From NCBI RefSeq assembly GCF_022788715.1, contig NZ_CP085167.1:1857001-1921000 (forward strand): DNA of 64,000 bases, given 5' to 3'. A program made the translations under genes and the position numbers. This DNA is from Sulfitobacter sp. DSM 110093 (GTDB taxonomy: Bacteria > Pseudomonadota > Alphaproteobacteria > Rhodobacterales > Rhodobacteraceae). How positions within the stretch are numbered: position 1 is the first letter of the stretch; the number at the start of each line of letters is the position of its first letter. This document shows positions 55,524-64,000 of the stretch, piece by piece. Under the pieces are notes generated by a model. That model ran no database searches. It saw nothing but the letters and a program-made list of their open reading frames with translations, and was not told where the DNA came from.

Positions 55524-56276
55524 ATGAGCACCGACACGCTAGACAAAAACGCCAACCACGCCCAAACCGCCCCGGCCTTCCTCTCGGTCTGGGACATTCA
55601 CGCCTATTACGGCGAGAGCTATATCGTGCAGGGGGTTAGCTTTAACGTTCATGAGGGCGAAATCCTCGCGCTTTTAGGCCGCAACGGGGCGGGCAAAACC
55701 TCAACCCTGCGGGCCATTGCACGGGTCAGTGACCCCGAATTGAAGCGCGGTGAGATTTGGCTCGACCATCAGCCACTGCACAATATGGCCAGCCACCAGG
55801 CTTCGGCTGCGGGGCTGGCGCTGGTGCCAGAAGATCGGCGCATCATCTCAGGGCTGACCGTCGAAGAGAACCTGAAACTTGCCCAGATTGCCCCACCCAT
55901 CGGCTGGTCGCTGGACCGTCTTTATGACCTTTTCCCGCGCTTGGGCGAGCGCAAGAACCAAGAGGGCATTACACTGTCGGGCGGCGAGCAACAAATGCTT
56001 GCCATCGCGCGGGCGCTGGCCCGTGACATTAAGGTATTGCTGCTTGATGAGCCCTATGAAGGGCTGGCCCCCGTGATCGTCGATGAGATCGAAAAGACAT
56101 TGGCGCTGATCAAGTCACAGGGCATCACCACCATTTTGGTCGAGCAAAACGCCGTGCGCGCGCTGAAACTGGCCGACCGCGCGGTGATCCTTGATACCGG
56201 CGGCATCGTGTTTGACGGCACGGCGGCAGAAGTCCTTGATAACGCGGAGTTGCGCGCCGAATACCTCGCGATCTGA
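55524..56276 (+). CDS. ABC transporter ATP-binding protein, LivF type
   Basis: 250 residues from the ATG at 55524. Walker A GRNGAGKT (52-59), signature LSGGEQQMLAIARAL, Walker B LLLDEPYEGLAP and IVEQNAV-like TTILVEQNAVRALKL. Second ATPase of the importer. An N-terminal extension of about 20 residues precedes the first strand. Operon end; a large inverted repeat follows. Confidence 0.95.
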   Translation: MSTDTLDKNANHAQTAPAFLSVWDIHAYYGESYIVQGVSFNVHEGEILALLGRNGAGKTSTLRAIARVSDPELKRGEIWLDHQPLHNMASHQASAAGLALVPEDRRIISGLTVEENLKLAQIAPPIGWSLDRLYDLFPRLGERKNQEGITLSGGEQQMLAIARALARDIKVLLLDEPYEGLAPVIVDEIEKTLALIKSQGITTILVEQNAVRALKLADRAVILDTGGIVFDGTAAEVLDNAELRAEYLAI

Positions 56277-56289
56277 CTCCCTTGGCACC

Positions 56290-56341
56290 GCGGCCCGGCG
56301 CACGAGCATACGCATATTGCGTTATCCATGCGCCGGGCCGC
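56290..56341. repeat. Perfect 13-base-pair inverted repeat with nested hairpin
   Basis: GCGGCCCGGCGCA (56290-56302) and TGCGCCGGGCCGC (56329-56341) are perfect inverted copies separated by 26 bases, in which CGCA-tat-TGCG forms an inner hairpin. It lies between the ABC operon and accB. No T-run follows. It could be an operon-end structure or a repeated genomic element. Confidence 0.75.
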
Positions 56342-56475
56342 ATCTGCGCGTCAAAAAACCGATCCTACCCCCTAGACAACAGTTGGCTTTTCATGGCTTT
56401 GCCCATGCCCTATAAGCGAGCACAATCAATCGCGCAGCGATAGGCTGCCTGCCTGTCGAAATCTTCGAGGATCCA

Positions 56476-56976
56476 ATGACAAAAAACACCCATGACAGTG
56501 ACGTGGCCTTCATCAAGGCCCTCGCCGAACTGCTGAACGAGAACGACCTGACCGAGCTTCAGGTAAAACGCGATTACGCCGAAGACGACAGTCTGAACGT
56601 GCGTGTAAGCCGCAAACCCCCGCAGCAGGTCATGGCCGCCCCGCAGCAGCAATATCAACCTGCCCCCGCCGCTGCCGCAGCTGCGCCCGCCGCAGGGAAC
56701 GCCCCTGCCCCCGTTCAGGTCGAAACCGATCCTGCGGACCACCCCGGTGCGGTGACTTCGCCCATGGTCGGCACGGTTTATCTACAGGGTGAGCCCGGCG
56801 CGCCATCGTTTATCAGCGTAGGTGCCAGCGTCTCCGAAGGGGATACGCTGCTCATCGTCGAAGCCATGAAGACGATGAACCACATTCCCGCCCCCCGCGC
56901 TGGCACCGTCAAGCGCATCCTCGTCGGTGACGGCGATGCGGTTGAGTTCGGCGCCCCGCTGGTGATCTTGGAATAA
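56476..56976 (+). CDS. accB: Acetyl-CoA carboxylase biotin carboxyl carrier protein
   Basis: 166 residues. A charged helical N-terminus, a Pro/Ala/Gln-rich linker (about 55-85), and a C-terminal biotinyl domain with the biotin lysine Lys132 in VEAMKTMNH. It shuttles carboxybiotin between AccC and the carboxyltransferase, first step of fatty acid synthesis. Nine bases separate it from accC. Confidence 0.97.
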   Translation: MTKNTHDSDVAFIKALAELLNENDLTELQVKRDYAEDDSLNVRVSRKPPQQVMAAPQQQYQPAPAAAAAAPAAGNAPAPVQVETDPADHPGAVTSPMVGTVYLQGEPGAPSFISVGASVSEGDTLLIVEAMKTMNHIPAPRAGTVKRILVGDGDAVEFGAPLVILE

Positions 56977-56985
56977 GGGCAGATC

Positions 56986-58338
56986 ATGTTCAGCAAAATC
57001 CTAGTCGCCAACCGCGGAGAGATCGCCCTGCGCGTCATCCGCGCGGCCCGCGAGATGGGCATCCAGACGGTCGCGGTGCATTCCACCGCCGACAGTGACG
57101 CGATGCATGTGCGCATGGCCGACGAATCCGTCTGCATCGGCCCACCGTCCTCGACCCAATCCTATCTGTCGATCCCGGCAATCATCGCTGCCTGTGAAAT
57201 CACCGGGGCCGAAGCGATTCACCCCGGCTATGGTTTCTTGTCGGAAAACGCCAACTTCGTGCAGATCATCGAAGACCACGGCTTGACCTTCATCGGACCC
57301 ACTGCGGAACACATCCGCGTCATGGGCGACAAGATTACCGCCAAGGACACGATGAAAAAGCTCGGCGTGCCTTGCGTGCCCGGCTCCGAAGGCGGCGTCG
57401 CTTCGCTCGAAGAAGCCAAGCGCTTGGGCGAAGAGATCGGCTATCCGGTCATCATCAAAGCCACAGCAGGCGGCGGCGGCAAGGGCATGAAAGTCGCCCA
57501 AACCGCCAAGGATATGGAAAAAGCCTTCCAAACCGCGCGGGCCGAGGGGAAATCGAACTTCGGCAATGACGAAGTCTATATCGAAAAATACCTCACCACG
57601 CCGCGCCACATTGAGATTCAGGTCTTTGGTGACGGTAAGGGCAATGCGGTGCATCTGGGCGAACGCGACTGTTCCTTGCAGCGCCGCCACCAGAAAGTCT
57701 TCGAAGAGGCCCCCGGCCCCTCGATCACCGAAGAAGAACGCGCGCGGATCGGTAAGGTCTGTGCGGATGCTGTGGCGAACATCAACTACATCGGCGCGGG
57801 CACGATCGAGTTCCTCTATGAGAACGGCGAGTTCTATTTCATCGAAATGAACACCCGCCTTCAGGTGGAACACCCGGTGACCGAAGCGATCTTTGGCGTT
57901 GATCTGGTACGCGAACAAATCCGCGTTGCCGAAGGGCTGCCAATGTCGTTCACCCAAGAGGATCTGGTCATCAATGGTCATGCCATTGAGGTTCGCATTA
58001 ACGCCGAGAAACTGCCGAACTTCGCGCCCTGCCCGGGCCGGATCACGCAGTATCACGCGCCGGGCGGCCTTGGCGTGCGGATGGATTCAGCCCTCTATGA
58101 CGGCTATTCGATCCCGCCCTATTACGACAGCCTCATCGGCAAGCTCATCGTGCATGGCCGCGACCGCCCCGAAGCGCTGGCGCGTTTGGGTCGGGCCTTG
58201 GGTGAATTGATTGTGGATGGTGTCGACACCACCGTGCCGCTGTTCCACGCGCTTTTGGCCGAGGAAGACGTGCAGTCGGGCGGATACAACATCCACTGGC
58301 TTGAGCATTGGCTGGAAACCAACCTCGGCGACGCCTGA
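56986..58338 (+). CDS. accC: Acetyl-CoA carboxylase biotin carboxylase subunit
   Basis: 450 residues, normal length. ATP-grasp enzyme with [20 protein letters not shown] at the start, the glycine-rich [12 protein letters not shown] loop, the Glu/Asn metal-site [16 protein letters not shown], and [17 protein letters not shown] [10 protein letters not shown] near the end. It carboxylates biotin on AccB using bicarbonate and ATP. The accB-accC order is the usual bacterial operon. Confidence 0.97.
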   Translation: MFSKILVANRGEIALRVIRAAREMGIQTVAVHSTADSDAMHVRMADESVCIGPPSSTQSYLSIPAIIAACEITGAEAIHPGYGFLSENANFVQIIEDHGLTFIGPTAEHIRVMGDKITAKDTMKKLGVPCVPGSEGGVASLEEAKRLGEEIGYPVIIKATAGGGGKGMKVAQTAKDMEKAFQTARAEGKSNFGNDEVYIEKYLTTPRHIEIQVFGDGKGNAVHLGERDCSLQRRHQKVFEEAPGPSITEEERARIGKVCADAVANINYIGAGTIEFLYENGEFYFIEMNTRLQVEHPVTEAIFGVDLVREQIRVAEGLPMSFTQEDLVINGHAIEVRINAEKLPNFAPCPGRITQYHAPGGLGVRMDSALYDGYSIPPYYDSLIGKLIVHGRDRPEALARLGRALGELIVDGVDTTVPLFHALLAEEDVQSGGYNIHWLEHWLETNLGDA

Positions 58339-58344
58339 CACCAG

Positions 58345-58980
58345 ATGTCGGAGCTTACGCCCGAGATACTACTGCACGGCTACTCCATCGGGATTTTCCC
58401 TATGGCCGAACACCGCGACGACCCGGAGATTTTCTGGGTCGATCCGCGGCGCCGTGGTATTATGCCGTTGATCGGTTTTCATATCTCACGGTCGTTGACC
58501 CGCGCCATGCGGCGCACGTCGTTTCACCATACAATCAATCGTGATTTTGGCGGTGTCGTCGCCGCCTGCGCAGACCGTGAAGACACGTGGATCAACGAAG
58601 AAATCGCCGCTCTCTACGGCGCGCTGCACCGCGCGGGCCTCGCCCATTCACTTGAGGTTTGGGACGGAGAGGCGCTCGTCGGCGGTGTCTACGGCGTCAC
58701 GCTGGGCCGCGCGTTCTTTGGTGAAAGCATGTTTTCACGCCGGGACAACGCCTCAAAAATGGCGTTGGCGGCTTTGGTTGACCGCCTTCGCCGTGCCGGG
58801 TTTATCCTGTTTGATACGCAGTTCCTGACCGACCATCTGGCTTCTCTCGGGGCCGAAGAGATCAGCCGCGCCGATTATCACGCGCAGCTTGACGTGGCCA
58901 AACGCGGCAGCGCCGCGTTCAGCGCGCCAGCATTAGACAGTCTTCAGGATGTGCTGCAGCGCATGACCCAAATGTCATAG
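58345..58980 (+). CDS. aat: Leucyl/phenylalanyl-tRNA-protein transferase
   Basis: 211 residues. It adds Leu or Phe from tRNA to proteins with N-terminal Arg or Lys, marking them for ClpS/ClpAP breakdown (N-end rule). Marks: YSIGIFPMAEHRDDPEIFWV, DPRRRGIMPL, and FFGESMFSRRDNASKMALAA. It follows accC by 6 bases. Its 3' end overlaps the converging DUF2155 gene by 37 bases. Confidence 0.95.
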   Translation: MSELTPEILLHGYSIGIFPMAEHRDDPEIFWVDPRRRGIMPLIGFHISRSLTRAMRRTSFHHTINRDFGGVVAACADREDTWINEEIAALYGALHRAGLAHSLEVWDGEALVGGVYGVTLGRAFFGESMFSRRDNASKMALAALVDRLRRAGFILFDTQFLTDHLASLGAEEISRADYHAQLDVAKRGSAAFSAPALDSLQDVLQRMTQMS

Positions 58981-59306
58981 CGAAAATGCTCTAGCGCGTG
59001 CAGCGCCGGGGCAGAGGCGATCATCCACCCTGAATAAAGCGGATCTGCGCTGTCTTTCTCGGTGATCTCAAGCGCCGCATAGGCATTGGCCGCCGGATCA
59101 CCCACCGGATAGCGGCAATCAACCATGGTGATCTGCAAATTCCCAAGCGACTGGCTGTCGCCCCTGGTGATCTCAAGGTCGATCGTATTGCCGGAAATTT
59201 TATCCAACGCTCGCAACACGCCACCCGTGGCGCTGGCGACCTGACCGCCTTCTTGTGCATGAAGCGGCGCGGCCAGCAAAAGCGCGACCAATAGAAGCTT
59301 TTTCAT
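58944..59306 (-). CDS. DUF2155 family exported protein
   Basis: 120 residues with a signal peptide (MKKLLLVALLLAAPLHAQ, cut near residue 18). The mature part, with LRALDKISGNTIDLEITRGD, LQITMVDCRYPVGDPAANAY, and SGWMIASAPALHALEHFRYD, is the DUF2155 domain, found beside aat in alphaproteobacteria. Two cysteines (in MVDCRYP and VMRCSTS) could form a disulfide. Function unknown. The convergent overlap with aat is 37 bases. Confidence 0.9.
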   Translation of the reverse strand: MKKLLLVALLLAAPLHAQEGGQVASATGGVLRALDKISGNTIDLEITRGDSQSLGNLQITMVDCRYPVGDPAANAYAALEITEKDSADPLYSGWMIASAPALHALEHFRYDIWVMRCSTS

Positions 59307-59361
59307 TCATCCACCCGGATTGCGAAAAACTTGGCGCCGCGCCTCAGGCGCGACCAACCGA

Positions 59362-59745
59362 TCATTCAGGCTGCCAGGCCTCATAGTCCTTACGCTCGAC
59401 AGGTTCGGCGCGGCGCAGCGACCCGGCGGGCGCATAGGCCATGGCGGTGCCGGTGCGATTCTCGACATGCGCCTTTTCCCACGGTTTGTGGATCAGCGGC
59501 TTGTCAGTCGGCGGCTCGTCCCATGTGCGGTGCAGCCAGCCATGCCAATCGGGGCTCACGCGGCTCGCCTCGGCCTCACCGTTGAAGATGACCCAGCGTT
59601 TGCTGTCATCGGCGTTGCGGTAATAGATATTGCCCTGCGCGTCTTCGCCCACCTTGCTGCCCTTGCGCCAAGTGAAAAGCTGGGTGTTCAGCGTCTGGCC
59701 GTTCCACCAAGTGACGCCACGCAGAAGTGAATTGAGAATGCCCAT
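59362..59745 (-). CDS. NDUFA12/B17.2-like complex I accessory protein
   Basis: 127 residues. Marks [40 protein letters not shown], and [20 protein letters not shown] are those of the NDUFA12 family, an accessory subunit of NADH:ubiquinone oxidoreductase that alphaproteobacteria share with mitochondria. It stands 55 bases upstream of the DUF2155 gene on the same strand, a combination I recall from other Rhodobacterales. Confidence 0.95.
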   Translation of the reverse strand: MGILNSLLRGVTWWNGQTLNTQLFTWRKGSKVGEDAQGNIYYRNADDSKRWVIFNGEAEASRVSPDWHGWLHRTWDEPPTDKPLIHKPWEKAHVENRTGTAMAYAPAGSLRRAEPVERKDYEAWQPE

Positions 59746-59868
59746 CGAGGTCTCCGTTCCTGTTGTTCGTTATATGCACCATGGAGGCTTTGGCGTCCAG
59801 CCTCACCGCGAAGGAGCTTGGCCTGTGCGCGGCCTCTGGTTAGGATCACAAAAACGGAAAGGGCAGCG

Positions 59869-61644
59869 ATGGTTACGGCGAAAGACACCCCGCAGGTGGC
59901 GGCAGAATGCCATGGCGTTCGGGTGCCGCAGTCGCCCTTTTTGAACGAGACGCGCATTCAGCGGATCAACGCAGGGCGCTATGAAGGACAAGAGATCGCC
60001 GGTGCGCTGGCGGTGATCCAACCCGGCGATCGGGTGCTGGAAATGGGCGCGGGGCTGGGACTGGTGGGTGCCATTACCGCCCATAAGGGCGCACCCGAAG
60101 CGGTTCTGTCGTTTGAGGCGAACGCCGCGCTGATTCCCCATATTCGCGCGCTCTATAATCTGAATGGGTTGCACAATAGGATCACGGTGCGAAATCAGCT
60201 GGTGATCAGCAGCGGCGACCGGCCAGAAACCCTCCCCTTTCATGTGCGTAATTCCTTTCTTGGATCCTCCCTTATCGACAGTGACAACCGCGAGACGACA
60301 CAGGTGGACGTGCCCACCATCAGCTATGCGGAGGTCTGCCAAACCTTCAAACCCGATGTGCTGCTGATGGATATCGAAGGCGCAGAGTTAGAGTTTCTGC
60401 GCCATGCGTCCCTTGACGGGCTGCGTGCCGTGGTGATGGAATTTCACCCCGACACCTATGGCCGCGAAGGGATGCGCGAATGCAAGCGGATCCTAGAACG
60501 CGCCGGTTTTCGCAAGCAGCCGGATGTCAGCACCCGGCTTGTCTGGACCTGTACATGCGATCCGGCCGAGCGTCCGCCCGCGCCCGATGGTGGCTGGTCG
60601 ACGAAGATCAAGACCTTGGACAACGCGCTTGTTCAGCTTCCTGAACGTGACGGCCTTGTCCAGCCCGCGGGCGTGCTGCACAGCGATGGCCGTCCCTGCC
60701 CGCAGGCCGCGCTCTGGCGAAATGGGCGGGCATTGACCACCCCGCCACAGATGCCACAAGGCCCGGTTACCGAGCGTGCGGGCACATGGCTTTGGGGTGG
60801 CGTCCTCTGGCTGCACTTCGGGCATTTTTTGGTGGAGAGCACGTCCCGCCTTTGGGCGCTGGATCACCTTGAGGAAGAGATCGACGGTGTTCTTTTCATC
60901 CCCAAACGCCCCCGCAACGGCGGAGAGGTGTCGGGGTATCAGCGTGACTTCCTCTCACTTCTAGGCTGCGACAAGCCGCTGGTCAGTTTGGACGCTCCAA
61001 CGCGGGTTGAGCGGCTGATCGTACCGGGGCAAGGCTTTGGTCTGGGAAGTTTGATCACCGGAACAGCGCCTTATCGCAACACCATCGCCAATCGGTTTGC
61101 GCGCGAGATCGCGCCTGAAGGACCGGAAAAGCTCTATATCAGCCGCAGCCAATTGCCCGCCGGGCGCGGCAATCTGATTGGGGAAGAGGCGTTGGAAACC
61201 CATCTCGCGGCACAGGGCTACACCATCTTTCATCCCGAGAAACACGGGCTGCGCGAACAGATCGCGGTCTATAAGGCGGCAAGACAAATCATCGCCGCCG
61301 AAGGATCCGCCCTGCATCTCTTGGGGATGGTCGCCCGGCCCGCGCAGCAAGTGGCCATCGTCGTGCGCCGCCCGTCCTCTGCCACGCGCGGGTTGGAACA
61401 GCATTTGCAAAGTTTTGCGGGGATCACCACCGCGACGCTCTGCCACCTCACTCGCTCGTGGAAGCCGCTCGGCAAAGCTAAAGCGCGGCTTTGGATGGGG
61501 GAGCTTGATATGCCCGCTTTGCAAGACAGCCTGCGCGCGACGGGATTTATTGATGGAGGTGGGCCGCGTTGGACGAACCTTGATCCCGCAGAGGTGCGCG
61601 CCCGGCTGGGGGATGAATTTGAACTGGTGCCGGAGAATACTTAA
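59869..61644 (+). CDS. FkbM-type methyltransferase fused to GT61-family glycosyltransferase
   Basis: 591 residues from the ATG at 59869 (AAAGG upstream); a TTG at 59818 is less likely. The N-terminal half (about 25-235) is an FkbM-like SAM-dependent methyltransferase: RVLEMGAGLGLVGAITAHKG (SAM site), SFEANAALIPHIRALYNLNG, DVLLMDIEGAELEFLRHASL. The C-terminal half (about 260-560) is a DUF563/GT61 domain: WGGVLWLHFGHFLVESTSRL, EKLYISRSQLPAGRG, and IAAEGSALHLLGMVARPAQQ. A surface glycan modifying role is likely. The stop overlaps the next gene's end by 4 bases on the opposite strand. Confidence 0.86.
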   Translation: MVTAKDTPQVAAECHGVRVPQSPFLNETRIQRINAGRYEGQEIAGALAVIQPGDRVLEMGAGLGLVGAITAHKGAPEAVLSFEANAALIPHIRALYNLNGLHNRITVRNQLVISSGDRPETLPFHVRNSFLGSSLIDSDNRETTQVDVPTISYAEVCQTFKPDVLLMDIEGAELEFLRHASLDGLRAVVMEFHPDTYGREGMRECKRILERAGFRKQPDVSTRLVWTCTCDPAERPPAPDGGWSTKIKTLDNALVQLPERDGLVQPAGVLHSDGRPCPQAALWRNGRALTTPPQMPQGPVTERAGTWLWGGVLWLHFGHFLVESTSRLWALDHLEEEIDGVLFIPKRPRNGGEVSGYQRDFLSLLGCDKPLVSLDAPTRVERLIVPGQGFGLGSLITGTAPYRNTIANRFAREIAPEGPEKLYISRSQLPAGRGNLIGEEALETHLAAQGYTIFHPEKHGLREQIAVYKAARQIIAAEGSALHLLGMVARPAQQVAIVVRRPSSATRGLEQHLQSFAGITTATLCHLTRSWKPLGKAKARLWMGELDMPALQDSLRATGFIDGGGPRWTNLDPAEVRARLGDEFELVPENT

Positions 61645-62009
61645 CCCTCTGCCGCCTCTCGCAGCATCGCGGTGACTTCGATCTCAATGCGGTATTTAGG
61701 GTCAATCAACCCGCATTCGATCATCGTCGCCGCAGGCGGGTGTGCGCCAAAGGCCGCGCGCAAAAGAGGCCAGCAAGGCTCAAACTCCGCGGCATCAGGC
61801 AGCATGTAGGTGACGCGGACCACATGGGCGAAATCGCTTCCCGCCTCTGCCAACGCCCGCTCAATCGTCGCCAATGCGGCTGCGCATTGCGCTTTGACAT
61901 CAGCCCCCTCGCCCACGCAGCCCGAGACATAGACCATGCCGCCCGCTACCACGGCGCGGCTATAGCCGATCTTTTCCTCATAGGCACCGCCCGATGAAAT
62001 CCGCTTCAT
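61641..62009 (-). CDS. RidA/YjgF family protein
   Basis: 122 residues. Marks: SSGGAYEEKIGYSRAVVAGG, VYVSGCVGEGADVKAQCAAA, and the ligand arginine region HVVRVTYMLPDAAEFEP. Family members remove reactive enamine/imine intermediates from pyridoxal phosphate enzymes. Length is normal; the canonical Cys and Arg positions need alignment for confirmation. It lies 70 bases downstream of clpX on the same strand. Confidence 0.9.
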   Translation of the reverse strand: MKRISSGGAYEEKIGYSRAVVAGGMVYVSGCVGEGADVKAQCAAALATIERALAEAGSDFAHVVRVTYMLPDAAEFEPCWPLLRAAFGAHPPAATMIECGLIDPKYRIEIEVTAMLREAAEG

Positions 62010-62079
62010 GACCGTTCCCTTTCATGCAAAAGGGCGGACCCATTGGCCCGCCCTCTGTCTCTCTGCCTCGCGTCGATTC

Positions 62080-63348
62080 TTAGCCCGCGCTGGCTGGTTC
62101 TTTGCTTTCGCTGTCGGCGTGGATCATCAGCGGTTTGGCCTCGGATGTGACGGCCTCTTCGTTGACGACCACCTCGGTCACCGTCTCCAGCCCCGGCAGT
62201 TCGAACATCGTGTCGAGCAAGATGTCTTCGAGGATGGAGCGCAGGCCCCGCGCGCCGGTTTTCCGTTCAATCGCGCGTTTGGCAATCGCCTGCAGCGCGT
62301 CATCGGTGAAGGTCAGCTGCGTGTCCTCCAGTTCGAACAGACGCTGGTACTGCTTGACCAAAGCGTTCTTCGGCTCGGTCAGAATGGTGACCAGCGCGTC
62401 TTCGTCCAAGTCTTCGAGCGTTGCCAGAACCGGCAGACGGCCCACGAATTCCGGGATCAGACCGAACTTCAACAGGTCTTCGGGCTCAAGATCGGTGAAA
62501 ATTTCACCGATGCCGCGCGCGTCATTGTCACGCACATCAGCGCCAAAGCCCATGGCCGAGCCCTTGCCCCGCGCCGCAATGATCTTGTCGAGGCCCGCAA
62601 AGGCACCGCCGCAGATAAAGAGGATGTTGGTCGTGTCCACTTGCAGGAATTCCTGCTGCGGATGCTTGCGCCCGCCTTGCGGGGGCACAGAGGCCACGGT
62701 GCCTTCCATCAGCTTCAACAGCGCCTGCTGCACGCCTTCACCGCTCACATCGCGGGTGATGCTGGGGTTTTCGGACTTGCGCGTGATCTTGTCGACTTCG
62801 TCAATATAGACGATGCCGCGCTGCGCACGCTCAACATTGTATTCAGACGATTGCAGCAGCTTGAGGATGATGTTCTCCACATCCTCGCCCACATAACCGG
62901 CTTCGGTCAGCGTGGTCGCGTCTGCCATGGTGAAAGGCACATCCAGAATGCGGGCCAGCGTCTGGGCCAGCAGCGTTTTGCCGCAGCCGGTGGGGCCGAT
63001 CAGAAGGATGTTGGACTTCGCCAGTTCGATATCGCCGCCCTTTTGGGCATGGTTCAACCGTTTGTAGTGGTTGTGGACCGCCACCGAGAGCACGCGCTTG
63101 GCCATCGCCTGACCGATCACGTAATCGTCCAGCACGCCGCAGATATCGCGGGGTGTCGGCACGCCGTCGGTCGCCTTGAGCCCCGAGGCTTTGGTCTCTT
63201 CTCGGATGATGTCCATGCACAGCTCGACGCATTCGTCACAGATGAACACGGTCGGCCCCGCAATCAGCTTGCGCACCTCGTGCTGGCTCTTGCCGCAGAA
63301 GCTACAGTAGAGCGTATTTTTGCTGTCGTTGCCGGAATTATTCGCCAT
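62080..63348 (-). CDS. clpX: ATP-dependent protease ATPase subunit ClpX
   Basis: 422 residues. The N-terminal zinc-binding domain has Cys15, Cys18, Cys37 and Cys40 (CSFC, CDEC). The AAA+ module follows: Walker A GPTGCGKT (118-125), Walker [11 protein letters not shown], sensor 2 [20 protein letters not shown]. It unfolds substrates, including ssrA-tagged ones, into ClpP. In Rhodobacterales ClpXP also acts on cell-cycle regulators such as CtrA. The clpP gene lies 123 bases upstream. Confidence 0.97.
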   Translation of the reverse strand: MANNSGNDSKNTLYCSFCGKSQHEVRKLIAGPTVFICDECVELCMDIIREETKASGLKATDGVPTPRDICGVLDDYVIGQAMAKRVLSVAVHNHYKRLNHAQKGGDIELAKSNILLIGPTGCGKTLLAQTLARILDVPFTMADATTLTEAGYVGEDVENIILKLLQSSEYNVERAQRGIVYIDEVDKITRKSENPSITRDVSGEGVQQALLKLMEGTVASVPPQGGRKHPQQEFLQVDTTNILFICGGAFAGLDKIIAARGKGSAMGFGADVRDNDARGIGEIFTDLEPEDLLKFGLIPEFVGRLPVLATLEDLDEDALVTILTEPKNALVKQYQRLFELEDTQLTFTDDALQAIAKRAIERKTGARGLRSILEDILLDTMFELPGLETVTEVVVNEEAVTSEAKPLMIHADSESKEPASAG

Positions 63349-63428
63349 CTCAAACCTTTCAGGTCTGTCGTGTATGTTCGCCCCGATCTTGGGGCTGCGA
63401 GATTTGGCCTCAAGCTTAGGCCAGTGAC

Positions 63429-63463
63429 CCCGGCGCTACAATCGTAAAATATGCAGCGCCGGG
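63429..63463. other. Intercistronic hairpin between clpP and clpX
   Basis: CCCGGCGCT (63429-63437) and AGCGCCGGG (63455-63463) form a perfect 9-base-pair stem with a 17-base loop just after the clpP stop. Without a T-run it is more likely a processing or stability structure than a full terminator. Confidence 0.6.
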
Positions 63464-63471
63464 CCCCTCTA

Positions 63472-64000
63472 TTACTTGTCTTTCTTGTCCTTGCCGCTGG
63501 CGGCGGCATCATCGGCCTTACCACGGCTTTCCACGATCTCATCCAAGTGGCCCCATTCTTTGGCTTCTTCGGGGGTCATCCAGAGATCGCGGTCGAGCGC
63601 TTTTTGAACGGTTTCCAGCGGCTGGCCGGAGTGTTTGACGTAAAGCTGGTACATCCGCTCACGGGTCCGCTCGATATGGCGGGCCGAGATCAGGATGTCT
63701 TCGGCCATGCCCTGCGAGCCGCCGGACGGCTGGTGGATCATCACTTCGGCATTGGGCAGCGCGAAACGCATGCCTTTTTCGCCGCCAATCGCGATGACCG
63801 ACCCCATGGAAGCCGCCATGCCGCAGATCAGGGTCGAGACCTTGGGTTTGATGTATTGCATCGTGTCATAGATCGACAGACCCGCCGTCACCTCGCCACC
63901 GGGCGAGTTGATGTACATGCTGATTTCCTTGGTCGGGTTCTCCGCCTCAAGGTGCAGAAGCTGGGCGACGACCAGATGGCTCATCCCGCTGTGGATCGGG
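63472..64000 (-). CDS. clpP: ATP-dependent Clp protease proteolytic subunit, partial (N-terminus beyond window)
   Basis: About 176 C-terminal residues are present; the frame runs to the window edge as [20 protein letters not shown], so the true start lies outside. The serine nucleophile is in [16 protein letters not shown] and the histidine in [20 protein letters not shown]; the aspartate in [20 protein letters not shown]. The end ([16 protein letters not shown]) is a charged tail. It is the protease partner of ClpX. Confidence 0.96.
   Translation of the reverse strand, partial: PIHSGMSHLVVAQLLHLEAENPTKEISMYINSPGGEVTAGLSIYDTMQYIKPKVSTLICGMAASMGSVIAIGGEKGMRFALPNAEVMIHQPSGGSQGMAEDILISARHIERTRERMYQLYVKHSGQPLETVQKALDRDLWMTPEEAKEWGHLDEIVESRGKADDAAASGKDKKDK

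Noticed and set aside
1..64000. tRNA, rRNA, tmRNA, riboswitch or CRISPR array
   Set aside because: No cloverleaf-type arms, rRNA-like stretches, known riboswitch cores or spaced direct repeats were noticed in the intergenic regions. A covariance-model search would be needed to exclude small RNAs.

Overview
The window looks like chromosomal DNA of a marine alphaproteobacterium of the Roseobacter group (Rhodobacterales; Sulfitobacter or a close relative is my guess, not a proven placement). The basis is high-GC coding with dense operons, a complete gene transfer agent (GTA) cluster of the Rhodobacter capsulatus type, a pyruvate dehydrogenase E1-beta carrying its own lipoyl domain, a GapR/DUF2312 protein, an NDUFA12-like complex I accessory protein, and a CbrA-like transporter-kinase. 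I see no insertion sequence, CRISPR array, rRNA or tRNA. No stretch longer than 300 bases lacks a gene; the longest gaps (about 190 to 220 bases) hold terminators, hairpins and candidate promoters, which are listed.

Layout. 1-5.1 kb (minus): a large AsmA/YhdP-like envelope protein, queA, and an MFS transporter cut by the window edge. 5.2-8.5 kb (plus): a BCP-type peroxiredoxin with a DUF455 ferritin-like protein, then an M23 peptidase overlapping a bactofilin gene. 8.7-9.8 kb (minus): a periplasmic and a cytoplasmic cyclophilin. 9.9-15.9 kb (plus): pgk, an FtsB/DivIC-like protein, and the pdhA-VOC-pdhB-pdhC operon, ended by a bidirectional terminator.

15.9-30.9 kb (minus): cysE, and before it in transcription order GTA genes g1 to g15: small and large terminase, portal, g3.5, protease, capsid, head-tail connectors, tail tube, tail chaperones, tape measure, distal tail, hub, cell-wall peptidase and baseplate megatron. 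All are open except g9 (tail tube), which has a one-base frameshift in this sequence. Upstream of g1 I see a sigma70-like promoter, a CtrA-like box, and a terminator-like hairpin in the leader. 31.1-37.5 kb (minus): mltG, fabF, a GNAT acetyltransferase, acpP, fabG, a lipoprotein/membrane protein pair and fabD.

37.7-42.1 kb (plus): rpsF-rpsR-rplI, a small unknown protein, a lytic transglycosylase-like lipoprotein and a secreted 5'-nucleotidase/CpdB-type phosphoesterase. 42.3-45.1 kb (minus): tig, a calcium/sodium antiporter and gapR. 45.2-50.8 kb: two small plus-strand genes, then a minus-strand group of SSS-type sensor kinase, small membrane protein and receiver, with an XRE/ScfR-like regulator behind a separate terminator. 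51.0-58.9 kb (plus): a five-gene branched-chain-amino-acid-type ABC importer, accB-accC and aat. 58.9-64.0 kb: DUF2155 and NDUFA12-like genes (minus), an FkbM methyltransferase-GT61 fusion (plus), then ridA-type, clpX and partial clpP genes (minus).

The minus-strand run from fabD to cysE joins fatty acid synthesis and murein processing to the GTA cluster without a strand change. The most notable points are the g9 frameshift, the GTA control region, the FkbM-GT61 fusion, the glyoxalase-like gene inside the pdh operon, and the repeats between the ScfR-like gene and the ABC operon. All identifications are by eye from translated sequence and remembered family features; no search was run.
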